Under the pieces are notes generated by a model. It was not told the DNA's origin, did not search any database, and was given only the letters and a program-made list of their open reading frames with translations. Positions 8,348 through 15,902 of a stretch of 48,202 nt of DNA are shown here, one piece after another. The position numbers were made by a program, and so were the translations under genes. The stretch comes from Ardenticatenaceae bacterium (GTDB lineage: Bacteria; Chloroflexota; Anaerolineae; Promineifilales; Promineifilaceae), in the NCBI GenBank assembly GCA_020634495.1, contig JACKBR010000037.1, positions 1-48,202 on the forward strand. Direction: 5' to 3'. Position 1 is the first letter of the stretch. The number at the start of each line of letters is the position of its first letter.

Positions 8348-9595
8348 CTAAAACTCATCTACCAGATACCCCTCGTTGTCTAAATAATTGCGCACGGTAG
8401 GGTAAGCCAGCAGCGGCACCTGCCACAGCTCTTCTTCTTTTTCTAGCAAATTGGCATTCCAAAACATCTGCAAAATGCGGCGCACTTCGTTATGCGAAAG
8501 GGGTGTGAGATCGGCCACCAGGGCGGCCGAAGCGCCCCCATGCAGCAAGATGGTGTGCAATACGAGCGATTCGTTGGTGCCCAGCCCGCCCGGCATCGTT
8601 GGTAACTGCAAACGAGACCACGGCTGAACCCAGACGGTGTATCGTTTATCGTCATCAAAGGATGCTTCGGTTTTGAGGTCGAAAGATTTGCCCTCTGCGG
8701 CAATTTCCAGGCTTTGCCGCCATAGCTGCCAGATAACGCCCGGCAGGCCACGGCCGTATGCCGCCAGCTGCCGGAAGAAGTGGTGGACAGAAATCCAATC
8801 ACCATATCGTTCTATCTCGCCCGGTGCGCGATAATGGGCCAACGCTTTGTTGTACGTTTCTGCCAGCGGAAAAATCAATCTGCCATCTTCCATTTGGCGA
8901 AAAATAAAACGGCCGTTATGAATGCGATTAGCTAAAAAAGGCAGCCAAAACTGCACCTTGGCACCGTCAAATGGAGCCAGCACCAGCGGCGTTGGCAACA
9001 TCACATCAATTTGCAGCGTCTTCTTTAGGTAAGCCCAGGCCCAACTGTCGCAGGCAATCAGGCAGCGGCGGTTTGTCGTTTGCAGCCAATCCAGCAAGCG
9101 GCTCAATAACTCTAACCCCTCCTGGTGGCGCAAAAAACATTTGCCCAGCCGAGGAATGACCAGCGGGGTCAGCGCGGGCCGCGTTACCTGCTCTACCCAG
9201 GCATCGCCGCCAGCTAAAATTTGCCGAATTGTCGGCGCACCCATGATCTGCCAGCCATTTTGTTTGGCCAGCGCCACGGCTGCTTGCTCTACCCCACTGC
9301 CCGGCGGCCCAACCAGCACCTGCACCATCTGCCCAGACTCCTTAGAAAATTCCCAGCCATGCAACGCGCTTGTTAAGGCGGTGATGATTTGTTCTGAGTC
9401 TGGCAGCGGCGCTGCCCTATTGAGCAAATAGGGTGGCATAGAGAAAAAATGATTTTGACGAAATAATCGTGGTTGTAAGCGAGCAAGCCACGATTGGCAG
9501 TTGTGGCGCACTGTTTCATGCACGGGCGCAGCCGGACGGCGGTACCCCGTGATTGGAACATATTCCCAAAGCGGTTTGTAAAGTTGTTTTTGCAA
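8348..9595 (-). CDS. ATPase-like protein with degenerate P-loop and C-terminal winged helix
   Basis: A 415-residue soluble protein. Near residue 93 the motif VGPPGSGVEQ sits exactly where a Walker A P-loop would (GPPGSGKT), but the essential Lys is Val and the Ser/Thr is Glu, so ATP binding in the usual mode is doubtful. LIACDSWAWAYLKKTL near residue 178 may correspond to the Walker B/sensor region. The last 70 residues (ESLVLHTILLHGGASAALVADLTPLSHNEVRRILQMFWNANLL) read as a winged-helix domain. The TTG at 9595 is the best start, with a GAGAG/GGAG stretch just upstream; the next internal Met is about residue 53. Downstream on the same strand lies the MscS-like channel, so the two may work together at the membrane. 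Exact family not recognised. Confidence 0.65.
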   Translation of the reverse strand: MQKQLYKPLWEYVPITGYRRPAAPVHETVRHNCQSWLARLQPRLFRQNHFFSMPPYLLNRAAPLPDSEQIITALTSALHGWEFSKESGQMVQVLVGPPGSGVEQAAVALAKQNGWQIMGAPTIRQILAGGDAWVEQVTRPALTPLVIPRLGKCFLRHQEGLELLSRLLDWLQTTNRRCLIACDSWAWAYLKKTLQIDVMLPTPLVLAPFDGAKVQFWLPFLANRIHNGRFIFRQMEDGRLIFPLAETYNKALAHYRAPGEIERYGDWISVHHFFRQLAAYGRGLPGVIWQLWRQSLEIAAEGKSFDLKTEASFDDDKRYTVWVQPWSRLQLPTMPGGLGTNESLVLHTILLHGGASAALVADLTPLSHNEVRRILQMFWNANLLEKEEELWQVPLLAYPTVRNYLDNEGYLVDEF

Positions 9596-9830
9596 GCTCT
9601 CTCTGCTCCTGTTTTACCCGCCTGGCACCTGGCCCAGCAGCAAGCAAAACGCTATCGGCGTTTTACGATCAAAGATGAAGGGTATGGGGAAGGGAAAGTC
9701 ACCTCCAGCAAGATGTGGTGGATGACAGGGAATTGCCGGGCAAACGGCCGTACAACAAGCAAGCAGCGTTTGGTGAAGAAGCAAGAAGCGGCTTGACTAT
9801 ACAAAAGGGGCAGGAAAAGCGTGAATAGGA
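9596..9830. other. Gene-free stretch upstream of the ATPase-like gene
   Basis: This part of the 313-base gap between 9595 and 9909 has only short reading frames without ribosome sites. It must hold the promoter of the minus-strand ATPase-like gene, but no convincing -35/-10 pair is seen. One ACGGCCGT lies at about 9745. Confidence 0.4.
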
Positions 9831-9876
9831 AAAAAGGCACAGACAGACGAGTGAGTCCACTGCCTGACTGTGCCTC
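9831..9876 (-). terminator. Intrinsic terminator after the YitT gene
   Basis: Read on the minus strand, CTGTCTGTGCCT pairs with AGGCACAGTCAG (one mismatch, arms 9835-9846 and 9864-9875) and is followed by a run of T. It lies 33 bases beyond the YitT stop codon. Confidence 0.82.
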
Positions 9877-9908
9877 AAAAAGGTGTTTATGAGCTAAAGA
9901 TGAGCCGC

Positions 9909-10847
9909 CTACACTTCCTCGGTGGCTGGCATGGGGGTAAAGCCCGCCCCCATCGCCTCATGGCTTACCCCAATGGTTACAAAAGCGTGCGGATCCACTT
10001 TGGCCACCAGCCGCTTCATTTGGGCCACCTGGGGCCGGGTGATGGTACACAGCACCAGGTAACGTGTTTGCCCGGTAAACCCACCCGTGACTTTCCAAAA
10101 ACTTACCCCACGGTGCAAATGCACCATCAGCTCATCTATCACAGCCTGCGGGGAGTTGGTGATGATGGTGGCGGTTCTGGCGCTGCTTGGGCCTTCCAAC
10201 GTGTAGTCCGAGGCCAGGCCGTTTAGAAACAACATTAAGAAACCATAGAGCGCAATGGGCCAGCCAAATACCAGCCCGGCCACCAAGATGGTAATCCCGT
10301 CGGTGTAAAAGTAAACCTGGCTGAGCGGTTGGCCAGTTTTGTTTTGAATGATACGGCCGATTATGCCCGTTCCCCCCATTGTGCCGCCAGAGCGGTAGAT
10401 GAGGCCACCGCCAATGCCGCCCACAATGCCGCCGTAGATGGTTGTCAACAATAAATCATCAGTGAGGGGATATTGGCTTAGCCATTGGGGCATGTAGGCC
10501 ACAAATAAGTCTGTGGCGATGGAAAAAATGGTGGCGGCAACCAGGGTTCGCAGCAAAAACCCCCAGCGACCCAGGTAGAAAAATCCCAGCGCCAGCAGCG
10601 GCAAATTGAGCAGCCAAAACAGCAAACCAACTGGCCAACCAACAAAATGGTTCACAATAATGCTGATGCCAGAGATGCCACCTGCGGCAATATTGTAGGG
10701 AACCTGAAACATAGCGTAACCAAATGCAGCCAGCCCAGCCCCCACAATCATGAACAGATTCACCCGGATGTGATGCCAGACTTTTGCCCAGGGAAACGGC
10801 CGTACCCGCCCCTTGTGCCAACGTCTGAAAAATAATTGCTTATTCAT
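9909..10847 (-). CDS. YitT family membrane protein (DUF161/DUF2179)
   Basis: A 312-residue protein with about five or six membrane segments between residues 25 and 215 followed by a cytosolic C-terminal domain. Family landmarks are VPYNIAAGGISGISIIVN near residue 50, YGGIVGGIGGGLIYRSGGTMGGTGIIGRII near 138 and the DUF2179 domain ending RGVSFWKVTGGFTGQTRYLVLCTITRPQVAQMKRLVAKVDPHAFVTI near 245-292. This C-terminal domain is thought to bind a small ligand. The function of YitT proteins is not firmly known; a transporter role is likely. The ATG is preceded by AGGG about nine bases upstream and the gene is followed by its own terminator. Confidence 0.92.
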   Translation of the reverse strand: MNKQLFFRRWHKGRVRPFPWAKVWHHIRVNLFMIVGAGLAAFGYAMFQVPYNIAAGGISGISIIVNHFVGWPVGLLFWLLNLPLLALGFFYLGRWGFLLRTLVAATIFSIATDLFVAYMPQWLSQYPLTDDLLLTTIYGGIVGGIGGGLIYRSGGTMGGTGIIGRIIQNKTGQPLSQVYFYTDGITILVAGLVFGWPIALYGFLMLFLNGLASDYTLEGPSSARTATIITNSPQAVIDELMVHLHRGVSFWKVTGGFTGQTRYLVLCTITRPQVAQMKRLVAKVDPHAFVTIGVSHEAMGAGFTPMPATEEV

Positions 10848-10923
10848 AAGCTTATACCCTTTGGTAGCCGAGGGCGGCCATTTGTAGGCGACCGCCCCGG
10901 TAAATCTTTACTACCAATACCAG

Positions 10924-10967
10924 AAAAAAAGCACCATCTTCCGGCATTGAAAGATGGTGCTTTCTTA
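10924..10967 (-). terminator. Terminator after the acidic zinc-ribbon gene
   Basis: Arms AAAGCACCATCTT (10928-10940) and AAGATGGTGCTTT (10951-10963) form a perfect 13-bp stem with a 10-base loop; on the minus strand it is followed by seven T. It lies about 45 bases after the stop of the gene at 11008-11274. Confidence 0.9.
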
Positions 10968-11007
10968 ATTGTAAAAATTTAAACGACAGAATCAAACCGC
11001 CAAACGG

Positions 11008-11274
11008 TTAATCCTCCCAATCGTCATCGTCGTCGTCATCAAAATCATCGTCGTCGTCAAAGTCGTCATCGTAGTCCCCGTCGAAATCATCGTCAAAGGG
11101 GTCTTCAAAAGCCCAATCTAACTTGATGGGGGACAGATTGACAACTTCCAACTCATCGCCACATTCATCACAAATGACAAACTCACCTACCTGTACCTTA
11201 TTCTGAAAGCGAATACGGGCACCACAGCCAGGACAAATTCCGACCTCTGTTTTAAATTGCGGATTTACACTCAT
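11008..11274 (-). CDS. LysW-like zinc-ribbon protein with polyaspartate tail
   Basis: An 88-residue protein. Residues 14-38 hold two Cys pairs (CPGC and CDEC) spaced as in LysW, the amino-group carrier protein of lysine/arginine biosynthesis, and the sequence after the second pair (GDELEVVNLSPIKLDW) also follows the LysW pattern. The remaining 35 residues are nearly all Asp and Glu and end in DDDWED, whereas true LysW is about 54 residues and ends in EDWGE with a modifiable terminal Glu. No lysine-pathway genes are nearby. The GAT/GAC codon run (about 11010-11095) is a low-complexity tract. The start has a perfect AGGAGGT site. A similar gene lies 103 bp upstream. Role unknown; an acidic carrier or scaffold protein is a guess. 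Confidence 0.8.
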   Translation of the reverse strand: MSVNPQFKTEVGICPGCGARIRFQNKVQVGEFVICDECGDELEVVNLSPIKLDWAFEDPFDDDFDGDYDDDFDDDDDFDDDDDDDWED

Positions 11275-11377
11275 GATCTATTACCTCCTAAATGGAAATA
11301 TTTATTGCCCGCCAGGCAGGGGCTAACTATTCATGAGAACAAACTGTTTAGATGGGGATGTGGTAACGGCCGTTTGC

Positions 11378-11620
11378 CTACCAACGATCCTTTTTATTGC
11401 GCTGATTAGACCGGGGTGACTCAAACGCTTCAATGTCATCTTCATCCTCCCAGGCCTCCTCCGCTAATCGCAGTTCAACCGGCGATTTGCGCATGACCTC
11501 CAGCTGCGCCGAGCAACGACGACACGTCATTAGCTGGCCAACAAAGGGCAATTTCTTGAAACGCACTTCTTCTCCGCAGTCGGGACATAATCCAATATTC
11601 TTGGATTGAGCCATGTTCAT
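11378..11620 (-). CDS. Second LysW-like zinc-ribbon protein
   Basis: An 80-residue relative of the neighbouring gene at 11008-11274. It has the same Cys spacing (CPDC near residue 12, CRRC near 33), the same core pattern (VRFKKLPFVGQLMTCRRCSAQLEVMRKSPVELRL) and an acidic stretch EEAWEDEDDIEAFE, but ends in a basic tail NQRNKKDRW rather than a polyaspartate one. The start chosen has AAAGAGGTAG upstream; an internal Met at position 3 is an alternative. Tandem order on one strand suggests duplication and divergence. As with its neighbour, LysW function is unlikely because the terminal EDWGE motif and the lysine genes are missing. Confidence 0.75.
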   Translation of the reverse strand: MNMAQSKNIGLCPDCGEEVRFKKLPFVGQLMTCRRCSAQLEVMRKSPVELRLAEEAWEDEDDIEAFESPRSNQRNKKDRW

Positions 11621-11821
11621 GAGTCTAGCTACCTCTTTCCTTTAGGGTTACTTCTTAAACCCAAATGCTATTTATGGTTTCCAATATAGGCGGCGGGCGT
11701 GTAAAACGTAGGGGAAAATGTGTGCCATTTGCGTGTCAAAAGCCACGGAGGCGTGCCAAATGTGTAAAATTTGTGGCAGTGTCATGGTACTATGACGTTT
11801 TCAGAGGCAAACGCAGTTGGG

Positions 11822-12499
11822 CTAAATGGAGAAGCGGTACCCTATCCCAGGATGGGTGTGGATGAATTGTGTCTGCTGCGAGTCTGGCTCAATTTTGCGG
11901 CGCAAACGACGTACCAAACCACGCACCAATTCCCGGTTTCCCTCACCGTTGTAGCCCCAGACGCGCTCAATAATCACATCAATGGGAATAACCTGATCAG
12001 CATTGGTCATGAGCACGTACAGCAAGCGAAATTCCAGCGGGGTAAGCTGCTGGGGCGATTGATCAACCAGGGTAACGGTACGGGTGCCGGGGTCTAGCTC
12101 GATGTTGTTGGCATGGATGGTGGTTAAAATAGAAACGGGCACAGAGCCAGCCCGACGCAAAAACATTGTGACGTAGCGGGCCAAAATTCGGGGGGAATAC
12201 GGCCGTTCCAAAATCAAATCTACGCCCGCATCCAGCAGTTCACAAGTTTCATCTTCCGTGGTGGCATCGTGCAGCAGCAGCAGGGGCGCTTGCGACATGG
12301 TGCGAATTGCCAAAACATCATCGGCAACGGCCGTATGCCCCTTGGCCGATAACAAAATAAGGTCCACTGGCTGCTTGAGCAGCGAACTCATCACCAGCTT
12401 CACGGTAGCCGTGCGAGCCACAGCCAGCCCCGCATGACGTAAAACATAGCTCAGAAACTCCCGTTCCTCACCATTTTCCGAGATGACAATTGCTTGCAT
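11822..12499 (-). CDS. OmpR-type response regulator with non-canonical receiver domain
   Basis: A 225-residue two-domain protein. The C-terminal winged helix (about 130-225) is a clear OmpR/PhoB DNA-binding domain: QQLTPLEFRLLYVLMTNADQVIPIDVIIERVWG and LVRGLVRRLRRKIEP, ending HTHPGIGYRFSI. The N-terminal domain has the receiver fold pattern, but its acidic pocket is gone: the usual DD near residue 8 is EN, the phosphoacceptor position in DLILLSAKG is Ser instead of Asp, and the conserved Lys is replaced in ILERPYSP. It is therefore probably not controlled by phosphorylation. No histidine kinase is adjacent. The gene lies alone, downstream of the biotin carboxylase fusion on the same strand but separated by a repeat. 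Confidence 0.85.
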   Translation of the reverse strand: MQAIVISENGEEREFLSYVLRHAGLAVARTATVKLVMSSLLKQPVDLILLSAKGHTAVADDVLAIRTMSQAPLLLLHDATTEDETCELLDAGVDLILERPYSPRILARYVTMFLRRAGSVPVSILTTIHANNIELDPGTRTVTLVDQSPQQLTPLEFRLLYVLMTNADQVIPIDVIIERVWGYNGEGNRELVRGLVRRLRRKIEPDSQQTQFIHTHPGIGYRFSI

Positions 12500-12608
12500 A
12501 CAATCACCAATCTACTTTAGCCCCAACCTGACGGGGTTGATTTGCTAATCAAAAATAAGGTCTCTCTTAGATTCGCCAACTTTGCACTTTTTAAGGTTGC
12601 AAGAGAAA

Positions 12609-12690
12609 AACCAACCGCAAAGACGCAAAGAACGCAGGGAGTTTCTCATTAATTCCTCCTCTGCGCTCTCTGCGTCTCTGCGGTGAAAAA
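12609..12690. repeat. Inverted CGCAAAGA/CTCTGCG intergenic repeat
   Basis: ACCGCAAAGACGCAAAG... (from 12614) and its near reverse complement ending ...CTCTGCGTCTCTGCGGT (to 12684) form an imperfect hairpin-like element. Related copies occur at 25322-25385 and, in decayed form, at 47153-47225 and 47885-47915. This is a dispersed non-coding repeat family. Confidence 0.75.
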
Positions 12691-12738
12691 ATATTTCTGC
12701 AAACATAGTGTTAGATTTTGCCATGCCCTATTAAATTG

Positions 12739-14697
12739 TCAATCAGCAATTGCTAAACGGAGCAATTGAGCATCCGCCGCCACACTATCGCCGGGCGCGT
12801 AAAAGATCTCCGTCACCTGGCCCGCTGCCGGGGCGCGAATGGTGTGTTCCATCTTCATCGCTTCCAGCTTGAGCAGCGGCTCACCTTCGGCCACCCTTTG
12901 CCCCGGTTGCACCAGCACGGCCAGCACGGAGCCAGGCATGGGAGCACGCAGCGAACCCGCCGTAGCAGATACGGCCGTCTTCCGAGGCAATCTTGGCAGC
13001 GCGGTGACACAAACTGCGCCATGTTCCGCCTGTACCCAAAACGCCGCTTCATTTGGCACGATGAGAAGCCGGTGGGAACGGCCGTTGGCCACCACCAACC
13101 AATCTGGCCCCACCTGCGGCGCATATTGCACCAAAAACGTCTCTTCTCCAATTTTTATGTCAAATTGATTGGTTTGGAAGCGCACCGGCTCCAGCAGCAC
13201 CGCCATCGTCACATCCCCCACCACAAACTGGCTACAAATCGGCCCATTCGGATTGTTGCGCCAGTAGCCGCTATTCTGCGGGTGCTGCGGCCAACTGTAA
13301 AACTGGGCCAGCGCCGCGCCAATCAGGGCAAGGTTTTTGTTTGCCTCAGGCGGTGACCAGTTAGCAAAAATTTCAGCAAAATGGGTGTTGTAATGCCCGT
13401 CTAAAAACATGTTATGATGGATAATCGCTTGCAAATATTGCAAATTGTGGGTGAACCCCAGCAGAACAGTCATTTCCAAAGCGCGCTGCAACCGCTGAAC
13501 GGCCGTCTTGCGGTCAGGCCCATGCACAATAATCTTGGCCAACATCGGGTCGTAATGCACCGAAATTTCATCCCCAGATTGAATGCCGTCATCCACCCGC
13601 ACGCCCTCGCCCGCCGGGGGCTGCCACAACAGCACCGGGCCAGTTACCGGCAAAAAATCGTTAGCTGGATTTTCCGCATACAGCCGCGCCTCGATGGCGT
13701 GCCCCGTCAGCGAAACCGCGTCCTGGGCCAGCGGCAGCGGCTCCCCGGCCGCCACGGCAATTTGCCAGGCCACCAAATCCAGCCCGGTCACCAATTCCGT
13801 CACGGGGTGCTCCACCTGGAGCCGGGTGTTCATCTCCAAAAAGTAAAACTCGCCGTTGGCATCCAGCAAAAACTCGACTGTTCCGGCATTGTCGTAATTC
13901 ACAGCGCGGGCGGCGGTTACGGCCGTTTCCCCCATGCGCGTTCTCAATTCCGGCGTCAGCGCTGGGGAAGGCGACTCTTCAATCACCTTTTGGTGCCGCC
14001 GCTGAATGGAGCAATCACGCTCGCCCAAATGAATGAGGTTGCCCTGCTGGTCGCCAAAGATTTGGAATTCAATGTGGCGGGGCTGCACCAGCGCCCGCTC
14101 CAACAGCAGTTCGTCTGAGCCAAACGCCTGGGCCGCTTCGCGCCGGGCAGCGGCCAACGCCTCTGGCAGCTGATCCAGGTCGGTCACCAGCCGCATCCCT
14201 TTGCCGCCACCGCCTGCGGCTGCTTTTACCAGCAGGGGAACGCCTAATTTGGCAGCTTCGCTTTGGAAACGGCCGTCTGACTGATCCGCCCCCCCATACC
14301 CCGGCAGCACCGGCACGCCCGCCTGCGCCACCAACTCCTTAGCCGCCCGCTTGTTGCCCATCAATGCAATGGCGTCTGGGTTTGGCCCGATGAAAATGAA
14401 GCCCGCCTCGGCACAAGCACGGGCAAACGCCCCGTTTTCGGCCAAAAAGCCGTAGCCGGGATGAATGGCATCCACGCCGGTTTGGCGGGCAGCTTCTAAA
14501 ATGGCGGTTTGGTTGAGGTAAGATTCTGTTGCGGAAGGAGGGCCGATGAGAACGGCCGTGTCCGCCAACAACACATGCTTCGCCCCCGCATCAGCCGCAG
14601 AATACACCGCCACCGTGCGAATGCCCAGCCGCTGGCAGCTCCGCACAATGCGGCACGCAATTTCCCCCCGGTTGGCAATTAAAATTGAGCGAATCAC
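12739..14697 (-). CDS. Acyl-CoA carboxylase alpha subunit (biotin carboxylase-BCCP fusion)
   Basis: A 652-residue fusion typical of propionyl-, methylcrotonyl- or acetyl-CoA carboxylase alpha chains. The biotin carboxylase half is canonical: IRSILIANRGEIACRIVRSC, HPGYGFLAENGAF, AAAGGGGKGMRLV, PRHIEFQIFGD, ERDCSIQRRHQKVIEE and EMNTRLQVEHPVTE are intact. After a linker domain the C-terminal biotinyl domain carries LRAPMPGSVLAVLVQPGQRV and LKLEAMKMEHTIRAPAAG with the biotin lysine. I place the start at GTG 14697; the 11 codons above it up to 14730 run towards the inverted repeat at 14718-14773 and no ribosome site is seen. It needs a carboxyltransferase subunit; the nearest candidate is the damaged gene at 27244. 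Same-strand neighbours (acyl-CoA dehydrogenase, LLM oxidoreductase) point to branched-chain or short acyl-CoA breakdown. Confidence 0.93.
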   Translation of the reverse strand: MIRSILIANRGEIACRIVRSCQRLGIRTVAVYSAADAGAKHVLLADTAVLIGPPSATESYLNQTAILEAARQTGVDAIHPGYGFLAENGAFARACAEAGFIFIGPNPDAIALMGNKRAAKELVAQAGVPVLPGYGGADQSDGRFQSEAAKLGVPLLVKAAAGGGGKGMRLVTDLDQLPEALAAARREAAQAFGSDELLLERALVQPRHIEFQIFGDQQGNLIHLGERDCSIQRRHQKVIEESPSPALTPELRTRMGETAVTAARAVNYDNAGTVEFLLDANGEFYFLEMNTRLQVEHPVTELVTGLDLVAWQIAVAAGEPLPLAQDAVSLTGHAIEARLYAENPANDFLPVTGPVLLWQPPAGEGVRVDDGIQSGDEISVHYDPMLAKIIVHGPDRKTAVQRLQRALEMTVLLGFTHNLQYLQAIIHHNMFLDGHYNTHFAEIFANWSPPEANKNLALIGAALAQFYSWPQHPQNSGYWRNNPNGPICSQFVVGDVTMAVLLEPVRFQTNQFDIKIGEETFLVQYAPQVGPDWLVVANGRSHRLLIVPNEAAFWVQAEHGAVCVTALPRLPRKTAVSATAGSLRAPMPGSVLAVLVQPGQRVAEGEPLLKLEAMKMEHTIRAPAAGQVTEIFYAPGDSVAADAQLLRLAIAD

Positions 14698-14717
14698 AAG
14701 GAAACCCACTGATTTCA

Positions 14718-14773
14718 TCAAAGATTTCACAGATTGAAAAGATTAAAATCTGTTGAATCTGCGAAATCTTTGA
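14718..14773. repeat. Inverted repeat TCAAAGATTTCACAGATT
   Basis: TCAAAGATTTCACAGATT (14718-14735) is the reverse complement, with one mismatch, of AATCTGCGAAATCTTTGA (14756-14773). It is a dispersed intergenic repeat; fragments of the same wording recur at about 28950-28975 and inside a gene at 47153-47188. Confidence 0.72.
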
Positions 14774-14811
14774 TTATTTTCTTCTTGTTATTTGAACTTG
14801 GCAGCCAAGGT

Positions 14812-15780
14812 TTAGTTGTGCGCAGGAGCAATAAACGTATGCCCCACCAGGCCATCATTCATGGAAAACAGACCCGTTTGCCAGATGCGCCGAATGGTTA
14901 AAAATGGGGCAATGGCCGCATGTTCATTAGACGAAAGCTGCCGCTGCGAATAATATCCAGCAAAAAACGCCTCCGACAAATCAGCCGAGCTGTTATGAAT
15001 CAGGTTCGTGTTAAACAAAAACACCGCAATATCATAGGCGCGCCAGCCGTGGCCACACCAATCAAAATTGAAAAAGGTAGGCTGATTATCATTGGCAAAG
15101 AAAACGCTGCCGCTGTGGAAATCTCCCCCAATCGGCCCCCACCCATCTGGCGTGTCTTCCTCATTGGCAATCAAATCTTCAATCTCTTCCTTCGCCTCTT
15201 CGGCTGAAATCATCAAAATTTCCAAATCGTTGGCCCGATCTTCATCCCAGTACTGCTTAATGCGCTCGATTGGCTTATCTACCAGGAACTCCAGGTTCAT
15301 CGGTTGGCGCTGGTACGGGCTTTCATATTTGTTGGAAGCCAGGTGAATACGGGCCATCTCGCGCCCCATGACAAATAATTGTTCTTCATTTTGCACAGAC
15401 ATGGGTCGGCCGGGAGCCAGGCTAAACAAGGCGTAATAGCGCAGCCCTTCCGGCGCGTTCAGGCTGCTCAACAGCCCGCCATCGCCCCGGGGAATAGGGT
15501 ACGAAACCGACAAGCCAGCCTTGTACAAAAAGTTGAGCCAGTCAACCTCGTACAAATAGTCAGATTCCTGACGCTCCAGCCGGGTGCCCAGCTGGTAAAC
15601 ACGCACCACAAACCGCTCCCCTTTGCCGGTTGTCACTAAATAATGATCGTTGTCTTGCGTGCGCAACATTTTGCTAAACAACTGGCAGCGCACCGGCCCT
15701 TCCAGATTGTAATCAGCAGCAATCAGGTCGGCTAAAGCATCGGCCGCTACAAATGAGCGCACTACGCGGATTTGATTCAT
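14812..15780 (-). CDS. Phosphotransferase (APH/choline kinase fold)
   Basis: A 322-residue kinase-like protein of the aminoglycoside phosphotransferase superfamily. The catalytic loop reads IGGDFHSGSVFF (near residue 222): the catalytic Asp and following His are there, but the first His of the usual HGDxHxGN is Gly and the metal-binding Asn is Ser. The second metal motif, FNFDWCG, keeps its Asp, and GWRAYDIAVFL follows as in the family. VVRVYQLG near residue 60 may carry the ATP-binding beta strand. The start at MNQIRVVRSF has GGAG upstream; a longer reading to 15807 does not. Substrate is unknown; such proteins also act on homoserine, choline or other metabolites, and the changed residues leave some doubt about activity. 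Confidence 0.78.
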   Translation of the reverse strand: MNQIRVVRSFVAADALADLIAADYNLEGPVRCQLFSKMLRTQDNDHYLVTTGKGERFVVRVYQLGTRLERQESDYLYEVDWLNFLYKAGLSVSYPIPRGDGGLLSSLNAPEGLRYYALFSLAPGRPMSVQNEEQLFVMGREMARIHLASNKYESPYQRQPMNLEFLVDKPIERIKQYWDEDRANDLEILMISAEEAKEEIEDLIANEEDTPDGWGPIGGDFHSGSVFFANDNQPTFFNFDWCGHGWRAYDIAVFLFNTNLIHNSSADLSEAFFAGYYSQRQLSSNEHAAIAPFLTIRRIWQTGLFSMNDGLVGHTFIAPAHN

Positions 15781-15800
15781 ATTGTTTTCTCCCATTTTGT

Positions 15801-15870
15801 CAGTCATCAGTTTTCAGTAGGTCAGTAATCAGTAGGTCAGTAATCAGTAATCGGTAGGTCAGTGGCCAGT
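15801..15870. repeat. Short tandem repeat of CAGTAGGTCAGTAAT
   Basis: Two perfect copies of the 15-base unit CAGTAGGTCAGTAAT (15815-15829 and 15830-15844) are flanked by degenerate ones (for example CGGTAGGTCAGTGGC). It lies in the 122-base gap between the acyl-CoA dehydrogenase and phosphotransferase genes. There are no spacers, so it is not CRISPR. Confidence 0.7.
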
Positions 15871-15902
15871 TAACTGAATACCGCCTCACAGATTACTGAA
15901 TA

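Noticed and set aside
9652..9840. Short hydrophobic minus-strand frame MPFFLFTLFLPLLYS
   Set aside because: No ribosome site, and it starts within the YitT terminator; a real small membrane peptide cannot be excluded but is not supported.
11008..11620. Assignment of the zinc ribbons as true LysW
   Set aside because: The terminal EDWGE motif is absent and no lysine or arginine carrier-pathway genes are nearby.
12766..14118. Plus-strand frames of up to 234 codons inside the biotin carboxylase fusion
   Set aside because: They oppose a fully conserved enzyme, contain many His/Arg/Gln typical of antisense reading and no family pattern.
15801..15870. Possible CRISPR-like array
   Set aside because: The 15-base units are contiguous with no spacers and no cas genes are present.
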